From Bacillota bacterium (GTDB lineage: Bacteria; Bacillota; Clostridia; Acetivibrionales; DSM-1351): DNA of 64,000 nt. This document shows positions 33,211-42,529 of this stretch, piece after piece. Position 1 is the first letter of the stretch. Every line of letters starts with the position of its first letter. The stretch lies in assembly GCA_023392075.1 (NCBI GenBank), contig JAEVZU010000179.1, forward strand, positions 1-64,000. Direction: 5' to 3'. The notes beneath the pieces are model-generated. The model had not been told where the DNA came from and made no database searches. It saw nothing but the letters and a program-made list of their open reading frames with translations. The translations under genes and the position numbers were made by a program.

Positions 33211-33675
33211 ATGGAAAATAACATTCAAAATACAAATTTTACGAGAACTCAGCTTGAGCTGGACCTTGGCAAACAACTTAATGCGCTGATAAGTGCTTCC
33301 CACGCGCTCAATGTGAGAACTGCCGCCGTTTTTGATCCAACCCTGCAGCCGGCATCTTTTCTAATTGTACGCTGGCTTCTATCCTATGGACCGGCAACCG
33401 CTACCCTTTTGGCCGAATCAACCGCCATGGACCGAAGTTCTGTCAGCCGTCTTGTTACTCAACTCAAACAGTTAGGTTATGTGAAAAGTGAAACTCACCC
33501 GGAAGATCGCCGCGGCGTATTAATATCCTTGACAGAATCCGGGCGTGAAAAAGCATCAAATGCTATAAAAGAAAAGGAAAAAGAATTTTATAAACGCATT
33601 TCTAATTGGGAAGATTCAGAGCTCAAAACATTTGTTGAAATGCTTAAGTACTTTAATGGGTCTACAGACCACTAA
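33211..33675 (+). CDS. MarR-family transcriptional regulator
   Basis: A 154-residue winged-helix repressor. The DNA-binding core is ATATLLAESTAMDRSSVSRL followed by the wing KQLGYVKSETHPEDRRGVLISL with its DRR motif. ATG 33211 is used: AAAGGTG lies upstream and overlaps the alternative GTG at 33202. Divergent to an SDR gene through twin palindromes; autoregulation and SDR control are the obvious reading. Ends 61 bp from the convergent GH2 gene. Confidence 0.9.
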   Translation: MENNIQNTNFTRTQLELDLGKQLNALISASHALNVRTAAVFDPTLQPASFLIVRWLLSYGPATATLLAESTAMDRSSVSRLVTQLKQLGYVKSETHPEDRRGVLISLTESGREKASNAIKEKEKEFYKRISNWEDSELKTFVEMLKYFNGSTDH

Positions 33676-33736
33676 AATTCTTATTTTGTATCACAGGGCT
33701 TACAAGCCGCGAAATGACTTATAAGCCCTATAATAA

Positions 33737-36151
33737 TCAATTAACCTGTAACATAATGGTGTTTGACCTGCAGCCTTCTGCAGCTGCCGTCACGGTTATG
33801 GTACCTGCCTCCGCTTTTGATCTGACAACTGCCAAAACCTTCCCGTCAAAAGTTGTTCTTTCGGTATCAAAGAAATTCTCGGTGCTCTTTGGATCTGCAC
33901 TTCCAAACCCTTGTAAAACTCCTGCCCCTTCTACCGTAACAGATACTTTTCTGTCGGCTAAGGTCTGAAGTATCCCGGCTTCATCCGTAAGAGAAATCAT
34001 AATATATGCCAGGTCTTCTCCCGTTGCCTGCAGTACTCCCCTGTCAACATCCATTTTAAGTTCCAATGCTTTGCCTGCTGTTTCCAAAACCATACTTCCT
34101 GTTTCCTTACCATTTGTATATGCAACTGCTTTCAGTTCACCAGACGCATATACAATATCAAAAATTGCTTTAAATCCGTTCTCTTCACCTACTGCAGCTT
34201 TTCCCGCAGATTTGCCGTTTAAAAGAAGTTCTACTTCTCCTGCGTCAGAATATACTTCAACTATTATTGGTTTTCCTTCAAAGCCCGGCCATGTCCAACT
34301 TGATAAGGAATCGCTCCAGGACCAGGGGGTTGAAAGAAGCTTTTTACTGTAATGCCCGGGGCGCTGTACCGCGATATACGGCTGATTGCGCAGACCAAAC
34401 ACGATTTCACGGTAGTAGGATGCAGGACGACGGTCACCTATAAGGTCAACATCGCCGCAATATGCAGCCATCCACGGGTATTTCCCCATAATCCCTCCGT
34501 TTTCGGCTCCTTCATATTCACATTTGCCAATTCCGCATTCTCCAAGATAGTCCCACCCTGTCCATGTAAAATCTCCAATCACATGTCCGTTTTCTTTGAC
34601 CATCTTCCAGTTGCCGGCAATATCTCTGGGATAGGTTTCGCTCCCAACGATAACACGGTTAGGGAATAATTGCTTATCCATTTCATATCGGGCATCACCA
34701 TAATTCAAGCCTGCTATATCAACTGCCGCAAAGGCTTCAGCAGTTGAATATGTTACCATATCTGAGGTTATCAAAGTTCTCATCATGTTTGTTATATCTG
34801 ACATAACAGAGTTAACATCTCCTGACATCCCTTCCTGCATCATGCCCTGCAATTGACTCATTACTGAGACAAATCCATTAACGGAGTTTGTAGTAAATCT
34901 TGTATTATCCATGCTGCTGATTTTTTCAGCAAGCCTTCTGCTCCAGGCATTACCGTTTGCAGTGCCAGTTTCCGGAATCTCATTTCCTATGGAGTACATA
35001 ATAACACTCGGGTGGTTAAAATCCTTATTTACCATCGCTTGAATGTCCTGTTCCCACCAGTCTGAAAAATACAATGCGTAATCGTAAGGAGATTTATTTG
35101 AGGTCCAAATGTCAAAGGCCTCATCCATTACCAGCATGCCAAAACGGTCACAGGCATTCAGCAACGCTTTGCTAGCAGGATTATGAGCGCTGCGGATAGC
35201 ATTGAAACCAGCCTTCTTTAATATTTCCACCCGGCGTTCTTCAGCTCTGTCAAAAGTAGCTGCTCCGATCACACCATTGTCATGATGGATACACGCACCA
35301 CGAAGCTTTACAACCTTTCCGTTGATTTTCAAACCTTCCTCTGCATCCAGTGAAAGAGAACGGATCCCAAAAGTGTTTGTTTCTTCATCCAGCAATTTTG
35401 CGTCATCCACAACCTTACTCCTGCAGGTATACAGGTAGGGCGTATCCACACTCCAGCGCTCAGGCTGCTTTACATGCAATCGCTGGCGTATGACTGCACT
35501 TTCTCCCGCAAAAACCGTCAATGGTGCATTATCAACTGCTATAACAGTACCCCCGGCATCTATGATTTCAGTTATCACCCTGGTGTTTGCAGGATTCATA
35601 CCATCATTTTCAACTGTAGTTGCCACAACCACTATCGCACGTCTGTCATCCAGATCGGGTGTTGTAATTTTCACACCGTCTGCAGTGATATGAACCGGTT
35701 CGGCCACCATGATTTTGGTATTGCGGTAAATTCCGGTCCCGGTGTACCAGCGGGAATCATCTCCACTCTTTGCAACAACTTTTATTTCATTTTCAGTTCC
35801 GTATTTCAGAAAACGATCGGCCTTTATATAGAAATTACTGTAGCCATAGGGGCGCTGTCCCGCCAAATCACCATTGATGTACACCATAGCGTTCATGTAT
35901 ACGCCTTCAAATTCAAATGTAACTCTTTTATTCTTGTATTCTGCCGGTACAAAGAATTTCTTTACATAATCGTAAGATCCATCAGGAAAAAATCCTTTTT
36001 TGTATTCACTTACGGCTTTGGCATCCCTATGTTTCATAATCATCGCATCATATGGCAGAGTCACCTGCTTGGGCGGCTCACCGGGAACCATGTTAAAAAA
36101 ACCCGTATTAGGCCCGACTGTCCAACCATGGTTGAATGTTTCTCTAATCAT
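33737..36151 (-). CDS. Glycoside hydrolase family 2 enzyme (beta-galactosidase/glucuronidase type)
   Basis: An 804-residue GH2 exo-glycosidase. The N-terminal jelly roll (about 1-170) includes YDYVKKFFVP and SRWYTGTGIYRN; an Ig-like domain follows; the TIM barrel holds the acid/base Glu in MYSIGNEIPE (about 388) and the nucleophile Glu in VIVGSETYPRD (about 504). The C-terminal ~200 residues are DUF4982/Big-like beta domains. No signal peptide, so it works inside the cell. ATG 36151 is preferred to a TTG at 36172, since AGAAAGG lies between them. It follows a GPH sugar symporter gene by 108 bp on the same strand, which suggests hydrolysis of the imported disaccharide. Exact sugar specificity is unknown. 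Confidence 0.92.
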   Translation of the reverse strand: MIRETFNHGWTVGPNTGFFNMVPGEPPKQVTLPYDAMIMKHRDAKAVSEYKKGFFPDGSYDYVKKFFVPAEYKNKRVTFEFEGVYMNAMVYINGDLAGQRPYGYSNFYIKADRFLKYGTENEIKVVAKSGDDSRWYTGTGIYRNTKIMVAEPVHITADGVKITTPDLDDRRAIVVVATTVENDGMNPANTRVITEIIDAGGTVIAVDNAPLTVFAGESAVIRQRLHVKQPERWSVDTPYLYTCRSKVVDDAKLLDEETNTFGIRSLSLDAEEGLKINGKVVKLRGACIHHDNGVIGAATFDRAEERRVEILKKAGFNAIRSAHNPASKALLNACDRFGMLVMDEAFDIWTSNKSPYDYALYFSDWWEQDIQAMVNKDFNHPSVIMYSIGNEIPETGTANGNAWSRRLAEKISSMDNTRFTTNSVNGFVSVMSQLQGMMQEGMSGDVNSVMSDITNMMRTLITSDMVTYSTAEAFAAVDIAGLNYGDARYEMDKQLFPNRVIVGSETYPRDIAGNWKMVKENGHVIGDFTWTGWDYLGECGIGKCEYEGAENGGIMGKYPWMAAYCGDVDLIGDRRPASYYREIVFGLRNQPYIAVQRPGHYSKKLLSTPWSWSDSLSSWTWPGFEGKPIIVEVYSDAGEVELLLNGKSAGKAAVGEENGFKAIFDIVYASGELKAVAYTNGKETGSMVLETAGKALELKMDVDRGVLQATGEDLAYIMISLTDEAGILQTLADRKVSVTVEGAGVLQGFGSADPKSTENFFDTERTTFDGKVLAVVRSKAEAGTITVTAAAEGCRSNTIMLQVN

Positions 36152-36220
36152 ATCAGTTACTACCTTTCTCAAAATTTATTTTTTATTTATTTAACTAAAC
36201 CCGTTAGCATTTCATAGCCG

Positions 36221-36233
36221 GAAAACGCGTTTC
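36221..36233. promoter_or_regulatory. Candidate cre/LacI-type site before the GH2 gene
   Basis: GAAAACGCGTTTC contains the perfect palindrome AAACGCGTTT and lies 70 bp upstream of the GH2 start. It resembles, but is one base longer than, the CcpA cre consensus. Tentative. Confidence 0.3.
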
Positions 36234-36259
36234 AATCATACTTGAATATTAATTATATT

Positions 36260-37633
36260 TTACAAAGTGCTTGATTCTGTGAGCTTTTGCATATCAGATT
36301 TTTTGTTTACTTCTTCTACGTTTAAGAAAAATAGAATAACAAAAACAATTAAGGATGTCAGTAAAGGTAAACCAATATATGTCACCTTGATTGTGCTTAA
36401 CACAGATTGAGCCTGAGCTGCAGCCAGTCCGTTAAATCCGGTGTATGCCAGCATCCAGCCGGAAAACGCCGAACCAATTCCTGTTCCCACCTTGTATCCA
36501 ACGGATGAACAGCTGAAAATAGTACCTTCGATTCTGACGTTGAATTTATTAAAACCATATAAAGCAGTTTCTGAAATCAAAGCATTTAATGAACCTACAA
36601 GAGGAGCTGAAGCTAAACCGGCTATTGCTAATCCCACCAGCAGACAAGTAAAGTTCCAACTACCTGCAGCAAGGTTCCAAACAGTGGCTAAAATGCTAAT
36701 AGATGCACCTGCCATACAAACCTTCCGTATACCAAATTTCTTTGTCAGTGCCGGAGTAAATGACAGACCGATAACTACCGGTACCATCTGAATAAGCCCT
36801 ATAATTCCCAGCAAAGCTTCATTCTTCAAAACATATTTACAAAAGTAAATACCGGTGCCACTCATATAGCCGCCTGCAAAGTAGTTTGCAAGGTAAATAC
36901 CAAATATCATTAAGAAATATTTATTTAAAACCAGGTACCTTATTCTGGTTAAAAGAGGTATTTTCAAATCATCGCTATCCGATTTTCCTTCAACTCCAAG
37001 TTCTTCCGGGGTTAGCTCCTTGATGCCAAGAGCTGTAAACAGCATAGCCCCCACCAAAATCACGCCATACAGCAATGCAACCCATCTCCAACCGGTTTCT
37101 CCTCCGCCAAATGAGTCTACGAGCTTCATTGTAAATGTATTAATGAATAATGCTGCCAGCAATGCAAAGAAAAACCTGAAGGTACCCATGGATACTCTAT
37201 CTTCCTTGTTTGTAGTAATTAGAGAAGTAAAGGCAGCATAGGAAATATTATTTGCTGCATAAAACCCTGCACCTATCAGTGAGTATATTACAAAAATCCA
37301 TATATATTGAAGGATTTCAGAAACATTTTTGGGAACATTGAACAACATAAATGTCGCAATTGCACAGGGGATAATCGTCCAAAAAAACCATGGCTTTGCT
37401 TTCCCCCATTTTGTCCGGGTTTTATCAATAAATCCTCCAATAACAACATCTGTTACGACATCCATCAATCTCGAAACAAGCATAATGGTTCCTATTATTC
37501 CTGCGTTTAGCCCTAAGGTATTCGTAAAGTAAATCAGCGCAAACCCGGAAATAAAAGCCCAGCAAAAATTACCGCCAAAATCACCCAAACCATAAAAGAT
37601 TTTTTCTCTTATTTTTAATCTTTTACTGTTCAT
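36260..37633 (-). CDS. GPH-family (MelB-type) sugar:cation symporter
   Basis: A 457-residue, 12-segment MFS protein of the glycoside-pentoside-hexuronide group. The start KIREKIFYGLGDFGGNFCWAF and the loop VVTDVVIGGFIDKTRTKWGKAKPW are characteristic of MelB/XynB-type carriers; DxxxG and RxKWGK elements are kept. ATG 37633 follows AAAGGGGG; a TTG precedes it in frame. It would import a glycoside with Na+ or H+ for the intracellular GH2 enzyme encoded downstream. An AraC regulator lies upstream on the same strand behind a terminator. Confidence 0.9.
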   Translation of the reverse strand: MNSKRLKIREKIFYGLGDFGGNFCWAFISGFALIYFTNTLGLNAGIIGTIMLVSRLMDVVTDVVIGGFIDKTRTKWGKAKPWFFWTIIPCAIATFMLFNVPKNVSEILQYIWIFVIYSLIGAGFYAANNISYAAFTSLITTNKEDRVSMGTFRFFFALLAALFINTFTMKLVDSFGGGETGWRWVALLYGVILVGAMLFTALGIKELTPEELGVEGKSDSDDLKIPLLTRIRYLVLNKYFLMIFGIYLANYFAGGYMSGTGIYFCKYVLKNEALLGIIGLIQMVPVVIGLSFTPALTKKFGIRKVCMAGASISILATVWNLAAGSWNFTCLLVGLAIAGLASAPLVGSLNALISETALYGFNKFNVRIEGTIFSCSSVGYKVGTGIGSAFSGWMLAYTGFNGLAAAQAQSVLSTIKVTYIGLPLLTSLIVFVILFFLNVEEVNKKSDMQKLTESSTL

Positions 37634-37763
37634 CAATAACTTCCCCCTTTAATAAAATTAAATGTTCAAAATAATTGCAACTACCTTGAAAACGTCCGAT
37701 GCCACATCCTTTCCAAATTAAAATGTACTGTTCCATTAATAATTCAAGACTAATTTAACACAA

Positions 37764-37791
37764 AATAAAAAAAGGAAGCATTGCTTCCTTT
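37764..37791 (-). terminator. Terminator of the AraC gene
   Basis: AAAGGAAGC (37771-37779) pairs perfectly with GCTTCCTTT (37783-37791). On the minus strand it continues into TTTTTTT. It separates the AraC gene from the symporter-GH2 pair. Confidence 0.85.
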
Positions 37792-37838
37792 CGACTAGTT
37801 AAAATTAAATTCTGTGTCCTTTTTCGACTAAAAATTAT

Positions 37839-38894
37839 TCAGATCGTTCCGGAATCTCGTCCGTGTTTCTTTCGGTACTGTAAGGGGGTCAAATTATGAA
37901 GCTCAAAAAAGAATTTGTAAAAATAATATCTGTTTTCATAGCCCACAGATTCTATTATACTGCCAATAGACATACGGGTATTCAGAAGCAGATCTTCAGC
38001 CTTTGACATTCGGATTTTTCTATGAAATTCCGAAAAAGTCATACCTGTATGCTTTTTAATAAGCCTTGCATAATAATCCTGCTGGAAATGAAACCTTTTG
38101 GTAAGCTCTTTGAGAGAAGCATCTTTATAATTTCCCCTCATATACTCTTCTATTTCTGAGAACAAGAGTTCATTCATTTTTTTCAGGTGTGTTGAAGTAA
38201 GAAGTATATCATAATCCTTGGTCAATATATCAAATACCCGTATCATGAGCCCTTTAACAATATACTTTGCACCTTTTCCATTTTTAAATTTCTCCTCTGC
38301 AACCTGTTCAATTAAAGAAAATATTTCATTGTCTGTATATCGTGGATTAAATTGCAGGAACTGTTTTATACTTTTCTGTTCCAGTAAAGCTTTCCTGATA
38401 AATTTCTGAACTTTATTATCCAGCTCCGAAAGAAACAACTCGTCAAATAAATCCTCTTTCATTCCCAAGAAAATAACATAGTTATCCTGATTCTTTACAA
38501 AATCCGCATGTTCGCTATTTCTGTCTATTATGCATATGCTTCCCTGAGGAAAAGTATATTTTACTCCCGCAATCAGCTGATTTAATTCCCCTTTTACAAC
38601 ATAGGCCATTTCTATAAAATTATGGCGGTGCAGCGGAGTCATATGGGAGTTCTGATGATCCCGGTAATCTGTTATTACGGGCGGGCTGAAATCCAAAGAG
38701 ACTATGATTTTGGAATCCGGTAAAGTTCTCCATGAAATTATAACCAAAGATTCATTGATACTATAAACCATATCATTACCGCCTGGGCAAACCCTCATTA
38801 GATCCTGAGATAACATCTGAGCTATAGCGTTTTCTTGTGCTGATGCTATTGAATCAGTATCATCAAGTAATTCATAATGCTTCATTAAGTCCAT
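37839..38894 (-). CDS. AraC-family regulator of the symporter-GH2 cluster
   Basis: A 351-residue regulator. The central cupin sensor has MTPLHRHNFIEMAYVVKGEL and ICIIDRNSEHADF. The C-terminal AraC domain (about 245-345) has LKELTKRFHFQQDYYARLIKK and IESVGYENRYYFYKFFFELH with LTPLQYRKKHGR. ATG 38894 follows AAAAGGTGTG; the GTG at 38903 overlaps that site. Position directly upstream of the symporter and GH2 genes makes them its probable targets, with a sugar as inducer (inference). Confidence 0.9.
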   Translation of the reverse strand: MDLMKHYELLDDTDSIASAQENAIAQMLSQDLMRVCPGGNDMVYSINESLVIISWRTLPDSKIIVSLDFSPPVITDYRDHQNSHMTPLHRHNFIEMAYVVKGELNQLIAGVKYTFPQGSICIIDRNSEHADFVKNQDNYVIFLGMKEDLFDELFLSELDNKVQKFIRKALLEQKSIKQFLQFNPRYTDNEIFSLIEQVAEEKFKNGKGAKYIVKGLMIRVFDILTKDYDILLTSTHLKKMNELLFSEIEEYMRGNYKDASLKELTKRFHFQQDYYARLIKKHTGMTFSEFHRKIRMSKAEDLLLNTRMSIGSIIESVGYENRYYFYKFFFELHNLTPLQYRKKHGRDSGTI

Positions 38895-39084
38895 ATTTAT
38901 CACACCTTTTTGGTATTGGTTTATTTCACAGCTTTTCCGCCAAAAACTTCATATGCCCTAATTGAATTGATGAAAATTGAAACTATTTGCCGTAACACAA
39001 AAAATCTTACCGATCCATACGAGCTTTTAATTCAACCCCGTGATATCAATTTTTCGCTCTTATTAAGCTGGCTTCCAGGCAAAA

Positions 39085-39666
39085 TTAAACCTTTAAAGAA
39101 CCTCGAAACCCTCTGGCAGCATAATATGATTCCGCACCATTATGGTACACAAACACAGTGTCGTACCGGCAATCACAAAAGATGGCTCCTCCGAGTTTTC
39201 TAATATGGTCAGGTGTTTTCACCCAGCTCGATGTTTTCGCATCAAACCTTCCAAGTTTCTGAAGCCCCCGGTATTCTTCCTCCGTTAAAAGCTCAATGCT
39301 CATGGCTTCAGCCATATCAATAGCGCTATTTTCCGGTTTATGTTCTTTCCTTGATTCCAATGCCTCACGGTCGTAACAAACACTTCTGCGGCCTTTGGGA
39401 CTTTCTGATGAACAATCATAAAAAATGTATTTATCTGTATTTTTGTCATAGCCAACAACATCCGGCTCGCCACCGGTTATCTCCATTTCATTGAGGGACC
39501 ATAGTTTATCAAAATCAGTTTCAAGCTTTGCCTGTACCTTATTCCAATCAAGACCTTTATGGAAGTCCAAATTTTTCTTAAAACGGTTTTTCAACGTTCT
39601 AATTAATTCCTCACGTTGTTCCGGTGATAACTCTTTTTTATTTCTGTTATTGTTAATCTGCATCAT
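39085..39666 (-). CDS. DUF4256-family protein
   Basis: A 193-residue soluble protein of the DUF4256 family: LKNRFKKNLDFHKGLDWNKV, NEMEITGGEPDVVGYD, FYDCSSESPKGRRSVCYDRE and the C-terminal CDCRYDTVFVYHNGAESYY are the family landmarks. Function is not known. GGAGAG lies 6 bases before the first of two adjacent ATGs. It has no evident partner gene; the Rrf2 gene is divergent 302 bp away. The 190-bp gap to the downstream AraC gene holds nothing I can support. Confidence 0.85.
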   Translation of the reverse strand: MMQINNNRNKKELSPEQREELIRTLKNRFKKNLDFHKGLDWNKVQAKLETDFDKLWSLNEMEITGGEPDVVGYDKNTDKYIFYDCSSESPKGRRSVCYDREALESRKEHKPENSAIDMAEAMSIELLTEEEYRGLQKLGRFDAKTSSWVKTPDHIRKLGGAIFCDCRYDTVFVYHNGAESYYAARGFRGSLKV

Positions 39667-39893
39667 GATAATCTCTCCATAATTTTAATCAAAATAGTAA
39701 ATATATTATGCACGCTTGTCAAGATATAAATCCAGAAATCTTCAATATGAACTCCTTTTTTGAAAAAGCATTCCTGCGTGATCAGCCCGCCTTTATCCCC
39801 TCTCATACAGCGGACAGCTATCAGACGGCTGATTTAAAAAGTCGCCGTAACGAGAGTAAAATATTGATTGTTGATTTCTGAATGTATTTTATA

Positions 39894-39946
39894 TTGACAA
39901 AATTGATGAAACATCATATCATAGATAAAGACAGTCTCTATTATCT
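39894..39946 (+). promoter_or_regulatory. Promoter and possible operator of the Rrf2 operon
   Basis: TTGACA (39894-39899), a 17-bp spacer and TATCAT (39917-39922) form a good promoter. Just downstream AGATAA (39923-39928) and TTATCT (39941-39946) are inverted repeats around the expected start point, a plausible Rrf2 site. The remaining gap (39667-39893) holds nothing recognised. Confidence 0.7.
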
Positions 39947-39967
39947 TTTAAATTGAGAGGGATTAAT

Positions 39968-40375
39968 ATGAAATACACAAAAGCAACAAATTATGCTCTG
40001 CACATCATGGGGTACATGGTAAGATATGAAGGCAAAGAAAATCTGAGCCTACAGCCATTGGCAAGCCACATGAACATATCTCCCACCTATCTTTCCAAGA
40101 TATTAACCCAGCTTGTCAAAGCGGATCTTATACAATCCGTTCCTGGAGTTAATGGTGGGTATAGCCTGCGTAAAAAGAAAGAAAATATCTCTTTTCTTGA
40201 TGTGATACAGGCCATTGAGGGAAGTGGCGCTCTATTTACCTGTGAAATGGTCGAGGAAGAATGTTGTTTTCAAAAGGTTATGCAAGAAGCGGAAAGCCGG
40301 ATGGAATCCTATTTGCAAGAAAAAACAATATATAAGGTTGTAAAAGACATTCCCTCTCATAGCACCTGTGATTAA
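39968..40375 (+). CDS. Rrf2-family transcriptional regulator
   Basis: A 135-residue winged-helix regulator. MKYTKATNYALHIMGYMV and MNISPTYLSKILTQLVKADL (HTH) with GVNGGYSLRKKKENIS (wing) are standard. Four Cys sit in the C-terminal half (FTCEMVEEECCF and the final STCD); spacing differs from iron-sulfur IscR or NsrR, so a cluster is possible but not shown. ATG 39968 follows GAGAGGGA; a TTG at 39953 is in frame. It heads an operon with a methyltransferase and a MATE pump and probably represses it in response to a compound they handle. Confidence 0.88.
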   Translation: MKYTKATNYALHIMGYMVRYEGKENLSLQPLASHMNISPTYLSKILTQLVKADLIQSVPGVNGGYSLRKKKENISFLDVIQAIEGSGALFTCEMVEEECCFQKVMQEAESRMESYLQEKTIYKVVKDIPSHSTCD

Positions 40376-40386
40376 CAGGTCTTTTT
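40364..40386 (+). terminator. Weak terminator or attenuator after the Rrf2 gene
   Basis: ACCTGT (40364-40369) and ACAGGT (40375-40380) form a short stem that spans the Rrf2 stop codon and is followed by CTTTTT. A six-pair stem is weak, so partial read-through into the methyltransferase gene is likely. Confidence 0.5.
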
Positions 40387-40467
40387 AGTGGGAGTAAGTA
40401 ACTTTTTTATTCGGCAATTAAGGATAACTAGGGTCTTTAATATATTTAATACAAGGAGGAACATTTT

Positions 40468-41073
40468 ATGTCTATTAATAATTATAGCTCTCATCATCAT
40501 GTTATGGGTGAGCAAAATTTCATCAATAAAATTCAATTTCTGGACGGAGCCATGAGAAAGAGGCTATCTCCTCCCGAGGACATTTTGAAATTGCTGCCCA
40601 TACAGAAAAAAAGCCATATCTTAGACGCAGGCGCCGGTTCCGGGTACCTGACGCTTCCCGCCGCCAAGCGTACAGATGGAACAGTTTATGCGTTGGATAT
40701 CGATTCCCGGATGCTGAATGTAATTGGTTTAAAAGCAAAGTCTGAGAATATAACGAATATTCAACTGACACAAGGTGGAATTGACCCCATTCCGCTGGCA
40801 GACGGCTCAGTTGATATTGTATTAGCCTCTCTTATCCTGCATGAGGTGGGGCCGCTCTCCCCGGCACTCATGCAAATGAGCCGCGTGCTTAAAACAGGAG
40901 GATATTTTCTGTGCGTGGAATATGAAAAAGAAGAAAACACTGTGCAAGGGCCGCCCATGCATATTCGCATTTCTTCTGTCCGGATGGAGCAAGAGCTTAT
41001 TTCTGCCGGCTTCCGCATCGAACAAAAGGTTTTTCCCGGAGAGTCCATATATATCATTACCGCAAGAAAATAG
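40468..41073 (+). CDS. Class I SAM-dependent methyltransferase
   Basis: A 201-residue methyltransferase of the UbiE/type-11 fold. Motif I is ILDAGAGSGYLTLPAA, the acidic loop VYALDIDSRML, then GGIDPIPLADGSVDIVLASLILHEV and LKTGGYFLCVEYEKEE. The N terminus has a His-rich stretch (SSHHHVMGE). GGAGGAA precedes the ATG. It is placed between Rrf2 and MATE genes, 12 bp from the latter, so it may methylate a toxic metalloid, halide or organic compound whose product is exported (inference). Confidence 0.9.
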   Translation: MSINNYSSHHHVMGEQNFINKIQFLDGAMRKRLSPPEDILKLLPIQKKSHILDAGAGSGYLTLPAAKRTDGTVYALDIDSRMLNVIGLKAKSENITNIQLTQGGIDPIPLADGSVDIVLASLILHEVGPLSPALMQMSRVLKTGGYFLCVEYEKEENTVQGPPMHIRISSVRMEQELISAGFRIEQKVFPGESIYIITARK

Positions 41074-41085
41074 GAGGTCTTTATA

Positions 41086-42447
41086 ATGAATACAATCAAC
41101 GAACAATTAGGCTCAGCATCGGTTGGAAAGCTGCTTCTCAAATTTTCTATTCCTGCCATTGCAGGTATGTTGGTTAACTCGCTATACAACCTCCTTGACC
41201 GTCTCTTTGTTGGCAGGCTTGGTGCCCTGGCAATGACAGGAATCGGTATAACATTGCCATTCATGACATTGATCTCAGCCTTTACCTCATTGGTTGGCAT
41301 CGGTACTTCATCTATTGTTTCCCTGCGGCTGGGACAGACCAGGAAGGCAGATGCGGAAAAGGTGCTGGGTAATGCCTTCTCTATGCTTACCCTGCTTATG
41401 CTGATGGTTACCGTCGTTGGGTTGGCATTCAAGAAGACAATATTGACTTTACTTGGAGCCAGCGAAGCGACAATGGGCTATGCCTCGGACTACATTACCA
41501 TTATACTTCTTGGAAGTGTATTTCAGGGCATTGGTGCAGGCCTTAGCAATGTGATCCGGGCAGAGGGGCATCCAGTCAAAGCTACGATAGTACTGGTAAT
41601 TGGTACAGTACTGGATATACTTCTTAACCCGCTTTTCATTTTTACCTTTAATATGGGAATTGCCGGTGCAGCATGGACGACCGTTATTTCGGCATCTGTA
41701 ACATCTGTTTTGGTATTCACCCATTTTGTTGGTAAGCGAGGCTTACTAAAGCTTCACCGGGTAAATTTAAAACTTAGTTTACCCATCGTCAAGGATATTA
41801 TCAGTATTGGAATAGTCCCGTTTTTTATGCAAATTGCGGTTTTTATTGTAGGTATCATATCCAATAACGCACTTAAAACATACGGAGGAGATGTGGCAAT
41901 CGGTGCAATGACAATTGTAAATGCGGTCATGGTTCTATTCCTTATGTCCGCCATGGGAATTACACAGGGGGCTCAGCCTATTCTTGGATTCAACTACGGT
42001 GCACAGCATTATGATCGGGTAAAGAAAACCTTGAAGCTAGAATTGATTTCAGTAATTTCCATCTGTATATTTACCTTTTTAATGGTACAATTTTTCCCCG
42101 CAGGTCTTGCCCGTATTTTCAGTAATGACTTAGAGTTGATTAGTGCCGCCCGCTATGGTATGCGTATCTTCCTGCTGATGCTCCCGATTATAGGTGTTCA
42201 AATTGTGGGTGCAAGTTACTTTCAGGCTATAGGAGCAGCAAAAAAAGCTATGCTTCTTGGTTTACTAAGACAAGTAGCCACTCTAGTCCCAATGCTACTG
42301 ATCCTCCCCAACTTTTTTGGGTTGACCGGAGTGTGGGCGGCAGGACCGGCATCAGATTTTATCTCATGCAGTGTAGCCATTGTTTTTCTAATAAGGGAAA
42401 TGAATAGACTTAGTAAGACTGAGCATATTGAACATATACCAACTTGA
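41086..42447 (+). CDS. MATE-family efflux transporter
   Basis: A 453-residue, 12-segment multidrug/toxin exporter driven by Na+ or H+. It begins LGSASVGKLLLKFSIPAIAGMLVNSLYNLLDRLF and has GLSNVIRAEGHPVKA in the first half and the equivalent QGAQPILGFNYGA in the second, both typical of the DinF/NorM-related clostridial branch. TAGGAGGTC lies before the ATG. Third gene of the Rrf2-methyltransferase-MATE operon, 12 bp after the methyltransferase stop. Confidence 0.93.
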   Translation: MNTINEQLGSASVGKLLLKFSIPAIAGMLVNSLYNLLDRLFVGRLGALAMTGIGITLPFMTLISAFTSLVGIGTSSIVSLRLGQTRKADAEKVLGNAFSMLTLLMLMVTVVGLAFKKTILTLLGASEATMGYASDYITIILLGSVFQGIGAGLSNVIRAEGHPVKATIVLVIGTVLDILLNPLFIFTFNMGIAGAAWTTVISASVTSVLVFTHFVGKRGLLKLHRVNLKLSLPIVKDIISIGIVPFFMQIAVFIVGIISNNALKTYGGDVAIGAMTIVNAVMVLFLMSAMGITQGAQPILGFNYGAQHYDRVKKTLKLELISVISICIFTFLMVQFFPAGLARIFSNDLELISAARYGMRIFLLMLPIIGVQIVGASYFQAIGAAKKAMLLGLLRQVATLVPMLLILPNFFGLTGVWAAGPASDFISCSVAIVFLIREMNRLSKTEHIEHIPT

Positions 42448-42529
42448 CGAAATCGTTTCTTTGTTGGAAAACCCGGGGCCCTGTCTATGACCGGAATCGT
42501 TCGTTAAATTCCCGTTAAATCTACAAACA

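Noticed and set aside
38910..39203. 97-codon plus-strand frame between AraC and DUF4256 genes
   Set aside because: It overlaps the coding end of the DUF4256 gene, has no ribosome binding site and no recognisable motif.
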